Made by a program: the position numbers and the translations under genes
Notes under the pieces: generated by a model
What the model was told of the DNA's origin: nothing
Seen by the model: only the letters and a program-made list of their open reading frames with translations
Databases searched by the model: none
Shown here: positions 8,717-17,110 of the stretch, in pieces
Position numbering within the stretch: position 1 is the first letter of the stretch
How the letters are laid out: each line of letters begins with the position of its first letter
NCBI GenBank assembly: GCA_036266975.1
Contig: DATAWZ010000074.1
Location: 1 to 64,000 of the forward strand
Length of the DNA: 64,000 bases
Direction: 5' to 3'
DNA from: DATAWZ01 sp036266975
GTDB lineage: Bacteria > Actinomycetota > Thermoleophilia > Solirubrobacterales > Solirubrobacteraceae

Positions 8717-9157
8717 ATGGACGAGATGAGCTACCGAATCGCCACCGCGCAGCTGTGGGTCCACGACCAGGACGAGGCGCTGCAGTTCTACACGCAGAAG
8801 CTCGGCATGGAGGTCCGCCTCGACGTGACCATGCCCGAGATGGGCAACTTCCGCTGGCTCACGGTCGGGCCGGTCGGCCAGCCGGACATCTCGATCGTGC
8901 TCATGGCGATTCCCGGGCCGCCGATGATGGACGCGGAAACCGCAGAGCAGGTGCGCACGTTGATGGCCAAGGGCTTCGCGGGCACGGTCTTCCTGACCAC
9001 CGAGGACTGCCGTGCGACCTGCGAGGAGCTGCGCTCGCGCGGCGTGGTCTTCAGCGAGGAGCCGGAGGAGCGGCCCTACGGGATCGACGCCGGCTTCCGC
9101 GACCCCTCGGGCAACGCGATGCGCGTGACCGAGCTCGCACCGATCGCGGTCAGCTGA
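8717..9157 (+). CDS. VOC (glyoxalase/bleomycin-resistance) family protein
   Basis: A 146-aa protein with one beta-alpha-beta-beta-beta unit at each end, as in vicinal oxygen chelate proteins. The first unit has WVHDQDEALQFYTQKLGMEV, the second ERPYGIDAGFRDPSGNAMRV. It lies directly behind the AraC-type regulator. The ATG at 8717 has GGAG about 7 nt upstream; a second in-frame ATG at 8726 is also possible. Members bind divalent metal and act as dioxygenases, isomerases or drug-binding proteins. The reaction is unknown here. Its last 8 bp overlap the end of the N-acetyltransferase gene on the other strand. Confidence 0.85.
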   Translation: MDEMSYRIATAQLWVHDQDEALQFYTQKLGMEVRLDVTMPEMGNFRWLTVGPVGQPDISIVLMAIPGPPMMDAETAEQVRTLMAKGFAGTVFLTTEDCRATCEELRSRGVVFSEEPEERPYGIDAGFRDPSGNAMRVTELAPIAVS

Positions 9158-9917
9158 GCTCCGCCGGTAGTCCGAAGCGGTCGACGAGCAGCCTCGCCAG
9201 CTCGTCCGCGGCCACGCCGGCGCGGGTGATCCCCGCCGGCGTGGCGGCCGCGAGCAGCAGCTCGCCGCTCCAGTCGCTGAGCGTCGTGCGTACGCCATCG
9301 GTGCTCTGGGCGCAGACGACCAGGCCGGTCACGAACGGTGAGCTCGGATGGGTGCAGGTGAACCAGCTGCTGGTCTCCAGGTCGACGAACGGGACCGGTC
9401 GGGGCAGGAAGGCGTAGTTGTCGACCCACTCGCCCTCTTCGAAGCTCTGCAGCACGAGCTCGTCGCCGTCGGAAACCACGCGGAACTGCCAGCCGCCCTG
9501 ATCGTAGGGACCGCCGACGCCGAATGGGATCGGCTCCAGAAGCGTCCCGCGGCCGAACCCGACATCGGCGTGCCACTCCCCGGCGCCGTCGCGTACGCGC
9601 AGGACCAGGTGCGAGCGCGGCCGCTCGGCGTAGGCCGTGGGCGGCACGCTGTGGCGCACCCGCGCGAGCATGGGCTCGACCTCGGCGCCGAGCTCGCGCA
9701 TCGCCGCGGCGAGCAGGACGTTGTGCTCGAAGCAGTACCCGCCCCGGCGCCGGTCCACGAGCTTGTCCTGCAGGTCCTCGAGCGCGAGCGAGACCGGTCG
9801 CCCGCGCCGCGGGTCGAGGTTCTCGAACGGGATGGTGGTCGCGTGGGCGCGGTGCAGCTCGGCGAGCGCCGGGCGGCCGTTGAGCCCCACGCGCGCCAGA
9901 TAGGCGTCCAGCCGCAT
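9150..9917 (-). CDS. nat: arylamine N-acetyltransferase
   Basis: A 255-aa NAT-family enzyme with the full Cys-His-Asp triad: Cys62 in RRGGYCFEHN, His103 in SHLVLRV, Asp118 in HADVGFG. The family transfers acetyl or other short acyl groups from CoA to arylamines and hydrazines. Its start (ATG 9917) overlaps the stop of the upstream SRPBCC gene by one base (TGATG), so it is translationally coupled to the end of the fatty acid synthesis operon. In mycobacteria a NAT is also linked to lipid metabolism, which makes this placement interesting, but the substrate here is not shown. Confidence 0.9.
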   Translation of the reverse strand: MRLDAYLARVGLNGRPALAELHRAHATTIPFENLDPRRGRPVSLALEDLQDKLVDRRRGGYCFEHNVLLAAAMRELGAEVEPMLARVRHSVPPTAYAERPRSHLVLRVRDGAGEWHADVGFGRGTLLEPIPFGVGGPYDQGGWQFRVVSDGDELVLQSFEEGEWVDNYAFLPRPVPFVDLETSSWFTCTHPSSPFVTGLVVCAQSTDGVRTTLSDWSGELLLAAATPAGITRAGVAADELARLLVDRFGLPAELS

Positions 9918-10393
9918 CACGCCTCGGCGATGGCGACGGCGAGCGCGAGCGACCGCCGCGCGTAGCGGCGCCACAGGGGCACCAACAGCAGCCGCACGAG
10001 CACGCCGGCGCCGGGCCGTGGGTGGAAGGTGTACGTCCAGCGGATGTCGGTGGCGGCGCCCGGCGGCCGGTCTGCGCTCGCGAACCACCAGGCGCCCTGG
10101 GCGGTCGGGACGACCCGACCCAGGGTGCCGCCGATGCGCAGGTTGTAGGCGAAGTGCTCGGGCCGCTGCACGGCGGTCAGCTCCTCGTGCGCCTCGCTGC
10201 CGTCGGCGAGCACGGCGACGCGCGTCTGCCCGGCCCGGTCCCAATCCCCGACCTGATCGCGCACGCTGACCACGGCGGGGACCAGCCCCATTCCCGGAAA
10301 GACCCGCGTCAGATCCACCGGCGCGATCGCGTCGAAGGCGGTCGCCGCGTCCACCCGCGCTCGGGCCTGGACGGTGACCGCGACCTCGCTCAC
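9917..10393 (-). CDS. SRPBCC-family lipid/hydrophobe-binding protein
   Basis: A 158-aa protein of the START/Bet v1-like fold. The N-terminal strand VAVTVQARARVDAATAFDAI is the typical beginning of such proteins, followed by alternating strands such as WDRAGQTRVAVLADGSEAHE and a C-terminal helix with an Arg-rich end. These proteins have a deep hydrophobic cavity and bind lipids, polyketides or aromatic compounds. It overlaps fabI upstream by 4 bp and nat downstream by 1 bp, so it belongs to the fatty acid operon by position. A role in carrying or modifying an acyl product is inference. Confidence 0.75.
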   Translation of the reverse strand: MSEVAVTVQARARVDAATAFDAIAPVDLTRVFPGMGLVPAVVSVRDQVGDWDRAGQTRVAVLADGSEAHEELTAVQRPEHFAYNLRIGGTLGRVVPTAQGAWWFASADRPPGAATDIRWTYTFHPRPGAGVLVRLLLVPLWRRYARRSLALAVAIAEA

Positions 10394-11175
10394 GCCGGAG
10401 GGTCGGGGGCCTGCAGGGGAGCGCCGATGGCATGGTAGCCGCCGTCGACGTGGATGATCTCCCCGGTGATCCCGCGCGCGTGCGGCGAGAGCAGAAAGCA
10501 GATCGCGCTCGCGACCGGGCCGGGGTCGGTCTGATCCCAGCCGAGCGGCGACATCGCCGACCAGCCTTGCGCGAGTCCCTCGAAGCCGGGGATGCCCCCG
10601 GCGGCGAGCGTGGCGATCGGGCCCGCGGAGACGAGGTTGACGTTGATCCCCCGCGGTCCCAGGTCGCGCGCCAGATAGCGCGACACCGACTCGAGCGCGG
10701 CCTTGGCCACGCCCATCCAGTCGTAGATCGGCCAGGCGACCTGGGCGTCGAAGTCGAGCCCGACGACCGACCCGCCGTCGAGCAGCGGCAGCAGCGCGAC
10801 GCTGACCGCCTTCAGCGAGAACGCGCTGGTCTGAAACGCGGTCAGCGCGCTCTCGGCCGGCGTGTGTAGGAATGCGCCGCCGAGGGCGTCGCCGGGAGCG
10901 TAGGCGATCGCGTGCAGGACGCCGTCCACACGCCCCCAGCGCTGCTCGAGCTCGCCCTTGAGCGCGGCGAGGTCCTCTTCGCTGTTGACGTCGAGCTCGA
11001 CCACCTCGACCGGTGTCGCGAGCTGGCCGGCGGCGCGCTCGGTCATGCGGCGCGTGCGCCCGAAGCCGGTGAGCAGCACCTCGGCGCCGAGCTCCTGCGC
11101 GAGCGCGGCGGTTTGGAAGGCGATCGAGTGGCGGTTGAGGACGCCGGTGATAAGCAGCTTGCGGCCGTCGAGCAT
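10390..11175 (-). CDS. fabI: enoyl-[acyl-carrier-protein] reductase, InhA-like
   Basis: A 261-aa short-chain-dehydrogenase-type enoyl-ACP reductase that performs the last step of each elongation cycle using NAD(P)H. The start LLITGVLNRHSIAF is close to that of mycobacterial InhA, and Tyr151 and Lys158 in YDWMGVAKAA occupy the positions of the catalytic pair. GGYHAIGAP closes the protein. It sits in a minus-strand operon with fabH, fabG, acpP, fabF, a carboxyltransferase and a MaoC dehydratase, 32 bp after the last of these, and overlaps the next gene by 4 bp. Confidence 0.93.
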   Translation of the reverse strand: MLDGRKLLITGVLNRHSIAFQTAALAQELGAEVLLTGFGRTRRMTERAAGQLATPVEVVELDVNSEEDLAALKGELEQRWGRVDGVLHAIAYAPGDALGGAFLHTPAESALTAFQTSAFSLKAVSVALLPLLDGGSVVGLDFDAQVAWPIYDWMGVAKAALESVSRYLARDLGPRGINVNLVSAGPIATLAAGGIPGFEGLAQGWSAMSPLGWDQTDPGPVASAICFLLSPHARGITGEIIHVDGGYHAIGAPLQAPDPPA

Positions 11176-11207
11176 CGCGTCAGTCTTTCATTCGCGCCCG
11201 TGGGCCG

Positions 11208-11675
11208 TCAGGCGGCGGGCGCGGTGCGGCGCCAGAGCACCTGGACCTTGGCCCGCATCACGAGCTCGGCGTCCTGGTTGCGGATCGTCCACGCCCAGGT
11301 CACCAGGCCCGCATCCTCGCTGAGTGGCTTGAGCTCGGAGATCTGCCCATCCAGGCGGATCGTGTCGCCCAGGCGCACCGGGCGCTTGAACACGGCGTCC
11401 TCGACGCGGCGCAGCGCGAGCACGTACTCGGGGTCGATCGGGGCCAAGCCGACGGCGAAGGAGAGCACGAGCATGCCGTGGGCGATGCGCTCGCCGAAGG
11501 CGCTCGCGCTCGCCCACTGCTGGTCGGTGTGCTGGGGGTGGTAATCACCGGTGAGTCCGGCGAACGCGACGACGTCGGCCTCGGTGACCGTACGACCGCG
11601 GCCCTGGAAGCCGTCGCCAACCTGCAGCGCGTCGAACGGGACCCCGGTCCCGGACGCCAGGCGCGTATCGCTCAC
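11208..11675 (-). CDS. MaoC-type (3R)-hydroxyacyl dehydratase
   Basis: A 155-aa single hot-dog-fold protein with the hydratase-2 motif LTGDYHPQHTD (Asp44 and His49 as the expected catalytic pair). In this operon it is the only dehydratase candidate, so it probably takes the place of FabZ/FabA, as the HadAB/HadBC proteins do in mycobacteria; unlike those it appears as one subunit. A CoA-level R-hydratase is the alternative. Its start overlaps the stop of the carboxyltransferase gene by 4 bp. It has no signal or membrane segment. Confidence 0.85.
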   Translation of the reverse strand: MSDTRLASGTGVPFDALQVGDGFQGRGRTVTEADVVAFAGLTGDYHPQHTDQQWASASAFGERIAHGMLVLSFAVGLAPIDPEYVLALRRVEDAVFKRPVRLGDTIRLDGQISELKPLSEDAGLVTWAWTIRNQDAELVMRAKVQVLWRRTAPAA

Positions 11676-13123
11676 AACGGGATGTTCCCGGTGCCCGGGT
11701 GCGTGCGGGCCATCCCGGCGAGGGTCCCGAAGGCCGCGGCGGCGCGGGCGCGGGTCTCGGCTGGCGCAATGATCTCATCGACGAAGCCGTCGGCCACCGC
11801 GGCGCCCACGCCGAGGTGCTCGGCGGCATACTCGGCCGCGAACTGGGCCTGGGTGGCGGCGGGATCCTCGGCGGCGGCGATCTCGCGGCGGTGGGTGATC
11901 CCGACCGCCTGCTCGGCGCCCATTACGCCGAGCTGGGCCTGGGGCCAGGCGAACACGTAGTCGGCGCCGAGCTCCTTGGAGTTCATCGCGATGAAGGCGC
12001 CGCCGAACGCCTTGCGCAGGATCACGGTCACGCTCGGCACGCTCGCCTCGGCGAAGGCGTGGACGAGCTTGGCCCCGTGGCGGATCACGCCGATCTGCTC
12101 CTGACGCTGGCCGGGCAGGAAGCCGGGGGTGTCGACGAGCACCAGCAGCGGTAGGCCAAAGGCGTTGCACATGCGCACGAACCGGCCGGACTTCTGGGCG
12201 GCCTCGGCGTCGAGCACGCCGCCCAGGTACTTGGGCTGGTTGGCGATGATCCCCACCGACATGCCCTCCAGGCGTGCGAGCGCACAGACGACATTGCGCG
12301 CCCAGCGCGGGCTCACCTCGAGCAGCCGCCCGCCGTCGACCAGTGCGCGCGCGACGTCGCGCACGTCGTAGACGCGCCGGCTCTCGGCCGGGACGCCGAG
12401 GTCCGGAGCGAATCCGGGGGCGTCGACCACCGGCCAGCGCTGCACCGGCTCGCCGGCGTGCTGAGGCAGGTGGTCGAGCAGGTCGCGCACGAGCAGCGCC
12501 GCGTCGACCTCGGTCGGTGCGAGCAGGTGGCTGACCCCGTTGCGCTCGTGCACGCGCGGGCCGCCGAGGGTCGGCGCGTCGACGTTCTCGCCGGTCACCG
12601 CGTTCACCACGGCCGGGCCGGTGAGGAACATGGCCGAGTGGTTGGTCATGACCACGAAGTCGGTGAGCGCCGGGCCGTAGCAGCCGCCGCCGGCCGAGGA
12701 CCCGCAGACCACCGAGATCTGCGGGATCACGCCCGAGAGCCGGGTGTGCTCGCGGAAGATGCGCCCGTAGCCCGAGAGTGCGGCCAGACCCTCCTGCATG
12801 CGCGCGCCGGCGGACTCGATGAACCCGACCACCGGCACGCGAGCGCGGCCGGCCAACCGCATCACGCCGACCACGCTGTCGGCGTGGACCTCACCGAGCG
12901 AGCCGCCGGCGAAGCTCGCATCCTGCGCATAACAGTAGATGGGCCTGCCGTCCACGCGTCCGTGCGCGGCGATCACGCCGTCGCCAGCGCGGGCGCGCTC
13001 GCCCATCCGCCGTGAGCGCACTTCGGTGCGCAGCAGTTGCAGCGAGCCCGGGTCGCACAGGACCTCCAGGCGCTCGAGCGGCTCCAGGCGCTCGTCGGGC
13101 CGGGGGACGAGGGCGAGCGTCAC
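11672..13123 (-). CDS. accD: acyl-CoA carboxylase carboxyltransferase (beta) subunit
   Basis: A 483-aa crotonase-fold carboxyltransferase of the PccB/AccD type, which moves the carboxyl group from carboxybiotin to acetyl- or propionyl-CoA. Two lobes are visible: the N-lobe with FIESAGARMQEGLAALSGYG and the oxyanion-hole segment CGSSAGGGCYGPAL, and the C-lobe with LVDTPGFLPGQRQEQIG, LRKAFGGAFIAM and VMGAEQAVGI. Gene position inside a FAS II operon argues for malonyl-CoA supply. No biotin carboxylase or biotin carrier gene lies in the window, so those must be elsewhere. It overlaps both neighbours by 4 bp. Confidence 0.9.
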   Translation of the reverse strand: MTLALVPRPDERLEPLERLEVLCDPGSLQLLRTEVRSRRMGERARAGDGVIAAHGRVDGRPIYCYAQDASFAGGSLGEVHADSVVGVMRLAGRARVPVVGFIESAGARMQEGLAALSGYGRIFREHTRLSGVIPQISVVCGSSAGGGCYGPALTDFVVMTNHSAMFLTGPAVVNAVTGENVDAPTLGGPRVHERNGVSHLLAPTEVDAALLVRDLLDHLPQHAGEPVQRWPVVDAPGFAPDLGVPAESRRVYDVRDVARALVDGGRLLEVSPRWARNVVCALARLEGMSVGIIANQPKYLGGVLDAEAAQKSGRFVRMCNAFGLPLLVLVDTPGFLPGQRQEQIGVIRHGAKLVHAFAEASVPSVTVILRKAFGGAFIAMNSKELGADYVFAWPQAQLGVMGAEQAVGITHRREIAAAEDPAATQAQFAAEYAAEHLGVGAAVADGFVDEIIAPAETRARAAAAFGTLAGMARTHPGTGNIPL

Positions 13124-14328
13124 GCGGCGACTCCCTCTAGCGCGAGCACGGCGTTGTGCCCGCCGAAGCCGAAGGAGTTCGAGATCGCCAGCGGCTGGTG
13201 GTCCTCGGAGACGGCCAGCGGGCGCGCGGCCCCCGGCACGTAGTCGAGGTCCAGGCCCTCCTCGCGCTCCTCGAAGCCGATCGTCGGCGGCGCGACCCGG
13301 TCGCGCAGGGCCAGGATCGTGGCGACGGCCTCGACGGCGCCGGCGGCGCCAAGCAGGTGGCCGATCGCCGACTTGGTCGACGAGACCGGGATCTCGCCGG
13401 CGCGGGTGCCCAGCGCGCTTTTGAGCGCGAGCGTCTCCGCACGGTCGTTGAGCGGCGTGGAGGTGCCGTGGGCGTTGACGTAATCGACGTCATCGGGGGT
13501 GACGCCGGCGTCGCGCAGCGCGTTGCTGATCGCGCGCGCAGCTCCCGAGCCGTCGTCGAGCGGCGCGGTGAGGTGGTGGCCGTCGGAGCTGGCGCCGTAG
13601 CCGCGCACCTTGGCGAGCACCCGCGCGCCGCGTTCGGCGGCGCGGTCGGCGCGCTCGAGCACGAGCACCGCCGCGCCCTCGCCCATCACGAAGCCGTCGC
13701 GACGCACGTCGAAGGGACGCGAGATGCCGCTCAGGGACAGCGCCTGCAGGGCGCCGAACGCGGCCCGGGCGAGGTCGACCAGGCAGGCCTCAGAGCCGCC
13801 GGTGACCACGGCGTCGGCCTCGTCGTGCTGAAGGGCGCGCAGCGCGGTCCCGATGGCGTGTGAGCCGGCCGCGCAGGCCGAGACGACGCTGAAGCTCGGG
13901 CCGGTGAGCCGATAGCGCAGCGACAGGGCGGCGGCGCCGGCGTTGCTCATCATCAGCGGGATGGCGAGCGGCGGGATCGCCTTGGCGCCCTGCTCGCGCA
14001 GCATGTCCTGGCCCCTGGTGAGCGTGATCATGCCGCCCACGCCGGTGCCGATCATGCAGCCGATGCGGTTGGGGTCGTAGGGCAGCTCGCCGCGCTCCCA
14101 GCCGGCGTCCGCGAGCGCTTCGTCGCCGGCGACGATGGCCAGCTGGGTGAAGCGGTCGGCGCGCCGAACCTCCTTGATCGACAGGAAGTCGGTGGGCTCG
14201 AAGTCGGCGCAGGGGGCCTCGCCGCCCTGGATGCCGATCGCGCCCGCGCACCAGCGTTCGTGCAGGGTGCGGGCCCCGACTCCGAGCGGGCTGATGGCAC
14301 CGACGCCGGTGACGACGACGTCGATCAC
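13120..14328 (-). CDS. fabF: 3-oxoacyl-[acyl-carrier-protein] synthase II
   Basis: A 402-aa condensing enzyme with the Cys-His-His triad of KAS I/II: Cys152 in SACAAGSH, His287 in NAHGTSTPLND and His324 in KSAIGHLLGAAG with Lys319. It extends acyl-ACP chains with malonyl-ACP. Length is typical. The gene overlaps acpP upstream and accD downstream by 4 bp each, the tightest part of the operon. No chain-length-factor partner is present, so a fatty acid rather than an aromatic polyketide pathway is indicated. Confidence 0.95.
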   Translation of the reverse strand: MIDVVVTGVGAISPLGVGARTLHERWCAGAIGIQGGEAPCADFEPTDFLSIKEVRRADRFTQLAIVAGDEALADAGWERGELPYDPNRIGCMIGTGVGGMITLTRGQDMLREQGAKAIPPLAIPLMMSNAGAAALSLRYRLTGPSFSVVSACAAGSHAIGTALRALQHDEADAVVTGGSEACLVDLARAAFGALQALSLSGISRPFDVRRDGFVMGEGAAVLVLERADRAAERGARVLAKVRGYGASSDGHHLTAPLDDGSGAARAISNALRDAGVTPDDVDYVNAHGTSTPLNDRAETLALKSALGTRAGEIPVSSTKSAIGHLLGAAGAVEAVATILALRDRVAPPTIGFEEREEGLDLDYVPGAARPLAVSEDHQPLAISNSFGFGGHNAVLALEGVAA

Positions 14329-14570
14329 GGCAGCCGGCTGACGATCAGGTCGATCGCGTCGCCGACCGTGACGACGGTCGCCACGTCCGAGCCCTTGATC
14401 TCCACGCCGAAACGGTCCTCCACGATCTGCGTGAGCTCGGCGAGGTCGAGCGAATCGATATCGAGGTCCTCGAGGGTGGCCTCACGGGTGATGCTCTCCG
14501 GGTCCGAACCGAACGTGGCGAGCGACTCGAACACGCACTCCTGGACTTCCACCTCGGTGGTGGCACTCAT
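14325..14570 (-). CDS. acpP: acyl carrier protein
   Basis: An 81-aa acidic four-helix protein. The phosphopantetheine attachment site is Ser40 in LDIDSLDLAELTQ, and the following helix contains VEDRFGVEIKGSDV, as in bacterial ACPs. The ATG at 14570 has AAAGGA about 10 nt upstream. It is preceded by a 91-bp gap after fabG, the largest gap within the operon, where an internal promoter could lie. It carries the growing chain for the FabF, FabG, MaoC and FabI enzymes encoded around it. Confidence 0.95.
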   Translation of the reverse strand: MSATTEVEVQECVFESLATFGSDPESITREATLEDLDIDSLDLAELTQIVEDRFGVEIKGSDVATVVTVGDAIDLIVSRLP

Positions 14571-14661
14571 ATGCGTGGTTTCCTTTCTCTAGCTGCATCG
14601 ATGGTAATCGGATTGATCGCGGGGCCCGGCTCGCCGGCCTGCGGCTGGTTGCGCTGCCCGC

Positions 14662-15393
14662 TCATGCGCTCAGACCCCCGTCGACGTAGACGGTGGTTCC
14701 GGTGACGTATCCCGCCTGCTCGGAGGCGAGGAAGCGCGCGCAGGCGGCGACCTCTTCGGGCTGCCCCGCCCGTCGGGCGGGGACGTGCTCGAGCATCGTC
14801 CCGTCCAGCTCCGCGGTCATGTCGGTCTCGATCAGCCCCGGGGCGATCGCGTTGACCGTGACCCCGCGGCGGGCGACCTCGACGGCCATCGTCTTGGTCA
14901 GGCCGATCAGGCCGAGCTTGGCTGCGGCGTAGTTGGCCTGGCCGGCGTTGGCGCGCGGGCCGACGATCGAGGCGATGTTGATGATGCGGCCGAAGCGCGA
15001 ACGCACCATCCCGCGCAGCGCCTGCCGGCTCCAGCGGAAGGCCGCGCTGAGGTTGGTGTCCACCACGCTGTCCCAGTCCTCGTTCTCGAGCAGCATCGAG
15101 ACGTTGTCGGCGCGGATGCCGGCGTTGTTCACGAGCACGAGCACCGGTCCCAGGTCGCGCGCGGCGTCGGCGAAGACGGCCTTCGGCGAGGCCTCGTCGG
15201 TGACGTCGGCACGGTAGATCTGCGCCCGTCCTCCGGCCCGGGCGATCGCCGCGCTGGTGCGCTCGGCGGCCTGCTCGTCGCTGCGGTAGACGATTGCGAC
15301 CGGCCAGCCGTCGGCGGCCAGACCCTCGGCGATCGCGGCGCCGATCCCGCGCGAGCCACCGGTGACCAGGGCGCAGCCATCGTTCACGGCCAC
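14662..15393 (-). CDS. fabG: 3-oxoacyl-[acyl-carrier-protein] reductase
   Basis: A 243-aa short-chain dehydrogenase. The cofactor loop TGGSRGIGAAIAEGL is at residues 11-25, the NNAG strand near residue 90 and the catalytic YAAAK motif near residue 155. The C-terminus ends with GTTVYVDGGLSA. It reduces 3-ketoacyl-ACP with NADPH. It overlaps fabH upstream by 10 bp. Context makes FabG much more likely than a general SDR. Confidence 0.92.
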   Translation of the reverse strand: MAVNDGCALVTGGSRGIGAAIAEGLAADGWPVAIVYRSDEQAAERTSAAIARAGGRAQIYRADVTDEASPKAVFADAARDLGPVLVLVNNAGIRADNVSMLLENEDWDSVVDTNLSAAFRWSRQALRGMVRSRFGRIINIASIVGPRANAGQANYAAAKLGLIGLTKTMAVEVARRGVTVNAIAPGLIETDMTAELDGTMLEHVPARRAGQPEEVAACARFLASEQAGYVTGTTVYVDGGLSA

Positions 15394-16358
15394 TCCAGCA
15401 CCGCCGCGCCCCAGGTCAGGCCGGCACCCATCGCGCCGAGCAGGATCTTGGCGCCTGAGGTCAGTCGGCCCTGGGCGTGGGCCTCGGCGAGCGCGAGCGG
15501 GATGCTCGCCGCCGAGGTGTTGCCGATCTCGGCGATGCAGTCCAGCACGCGGTCAGGCTCGAGCTCGAGGCGCTCGGTCACCGCGTGCAGGATGCGCGCG
15601 TTGGCCTGGTGAAAGACGAACAGGTCAACCTCGGAGGGGTCCATGCCCACGAGCGATAGCGCCTGGAGCCCGGCGGCGCTCATCTCGATGACCGCCCGCT
15701 TGAAGGTCTCGTGGCCCTTCATCTCCACGTTGCCACCGTGCTGGATGACGATCAGGTCGCGCGAGCCGCCGTCGCTGCGGAGCACGACCGGTCCCACCCA
15801 GCCGCCGCCGCCGGCCGAGAGCACCAGCGCGCCGGCTCCGTCGCCGAAGAGAATCGCGGTGCTGCGGTCGTCCATGTCGATGAACCGGGACATCACCTCG
15901 GCCCCGACGACGAGCACCTTCTCGGCGCGGCGGGCCTCGATCTGCCCGCAGGCGAGGGCGAGCGCCGACAGGGAACCGGTGCACGCCGCGTTGATGTCGA
16001 TGGCGCCGGCGCGCTCGGCGCCGATCTCGTGCGCCACGAGGGGTGCGGCCGCGGGGGTGATCTCGTCGGCGGCGACGGTGGCGACGAGCACGAGGTCCAG
16101 GTCGGCCGCGTCGACGCCCGCGTCGGCGAGCGCGGCCCGCGCGGCGTCGGTGGAGAGCTCGCTGACGCGTTGCCCGTCGGCGCGACCGCGCGAGTGGATC
16201 CCGGTGCGCTTGCGAATCCACTCCTCATCGACGCCGAGGCGCTCGCTCAGCTCGGAGTTGTACAGCCGGCCTGGGGGCACGGCGCGGCCCACGCCGGCGA
16301 TGCCGACGGTGATGGGCGACTGCGAGGGATCGATCGGGGCGAGTTCCGTAAGGGACAT
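15384..16358 (-). CDS. fabH: 3-oxoacyl-[acyl-carrier-protein] synthase III
   Basis: A 324-aa KAS III initiating enzyme with the triad Cys126 (NAACTGSL), His250 (VFHQANARIL) and Asn280 (IGNTSAASIP). It condenses an acyl-CoA primer with malonyl-ACP. The N-terminus has about 15 extra residues before the usual start (ITVGIAGVGRAVPPG), so a slightly later start is possible. It is the first gene of the minus-strand fatty acid operon; a 104-bp gap separates it from the upstream response regulator gene. No malonyl-CoA:ACP transacylase gene is seen in the operon. Confidence 0.93.
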   Translation of the reverse strand: MSLTELAPIDPSQSPITVGIAGVGRAVPPGRLYNSELSERLGVDEEWIRKRTGIHSRGRADGQRVSELSTDAARAALADAGVDAADLDLVLVATVAADEITPAAAPLVAHEIGAERAGAIDINAACTGSLSALALACGQIEARRAEKVLVVGAEVMSRFIDMDDRSTAILFGDGAGALVLSAGGGGWVGPVVLRSDGGSRDLIVIQHGGNVEMKGHETFKRAVIEMSAAGLQALSLVGMDPSEVDLFVFHQANARILHAVTERLELEPDRVLDCIAEIGNTSAASIPLALAEAHAQGRLTSGAKILLGAMGAGLTWGAAVLEWP

Positions 16359-16462
16359 GTGCGCTCCCGTTCAGGGTGCCGGGGTCGGGACGGTGGACAA
16401 ACCATATGCGGCCCAGCACCCCCCGACCGGGGGGGACCAGTCGCGTCGGCGCACGCAGAGAA

Positions 16463-17110
16463 TCACTCCAGCACTCCCGTGCGCTGGGCGAGCTGGACGG
16501 CCTCGGCGCGATTGCGCGCGCCGAGCTTGCGGTACAGCGAGCTGGTGTGCTCCTTGATCGTGTGGGGGCTCAGGAACAGCGCCCCGGCGATCTCGCGGTT
16601 GGTGGCGCCGGAGCCGATCAGCTCCAGGACCTGGCGCTCGCGCTCGCTCAGGGGCGGCCCCGCGGGTGCCGCGCTCGGCTTGAAGACGGTCATGCCGAGC
16701 CCGACCATGCGCACGGCGCGTGCGATGTCGCTCGCGGGCCAGTCCTTGGAGACGAACCCGGCGGCGCCGGCCGCCCGGGCCGCGCTGGAGGAGATGCCCC
16801 CCGCGCCGGAGATCAGCAGGACGTTCGGCGGGCGGGGCTCCTCCTCGCGCAGGCGGGCGGCGATCTCCGGCCCGGACTCCTCGCCGACGAACAGGTCGAC
16901 GAGCGCGACGTGGGGTCGGTAGCGCCGGCCGAGCGCGAAGGCCTCGGCGCCCGTGCGTGCCGAGAGCACGCGCTCGACCCACGGCTGCTGGCCGAGCATG
17001 AGGCGAAAACCCCAGTGCACGACATCGTGATCGTCGACGACCAGGATGCGCAGCCGCCGCTCGCCGTCGGGCTCGGTTGTGGCCGGTTCGGTGGCGGCGG
17101 CCGAGCTCAT
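16463..17110 (-). CDS. NarL/FixJ-type response regulator
   Basis: A 215-aa two-domain regulator. The receiver domain (about 20-140) has the acidic pair Asp26-Asp27 in VVDDHD, the phospho-acceptor Asp72 in ALVDLFVG and Lys near residue 123 in FVSKDWP. The C-terminal LuxR HTH contains LSERERQVLELIGSGATNRE and SPHTIKEHTSSLYRKLGARN. It overlaps the histidine kinase gene by 4 bp (ATGA), so the two form one system. It lies just upstream of, and on the same strand as, the fatty acid operon; control of that operon is possible but not shown. Confidence 0.92.
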   Translation of the reverse strand: MSSAAATEPATTEPDGERRLRILVVDDHDVVHWGFRLMLGQQPWVERVLSARTGAEAFALGRRYRPHVALVDLFVGEESGPEIAARLREEEPRPPNVLLISGAGGISSSAARAAGAAGFVSKDWPASDIARAVRMVGLGMTVFKPSAAPAGPPLSERERQVLELIGSGATNREIAGALFLSPHTIKEHTSSLYRKLGARNRAEAVQLAQRTGVLE

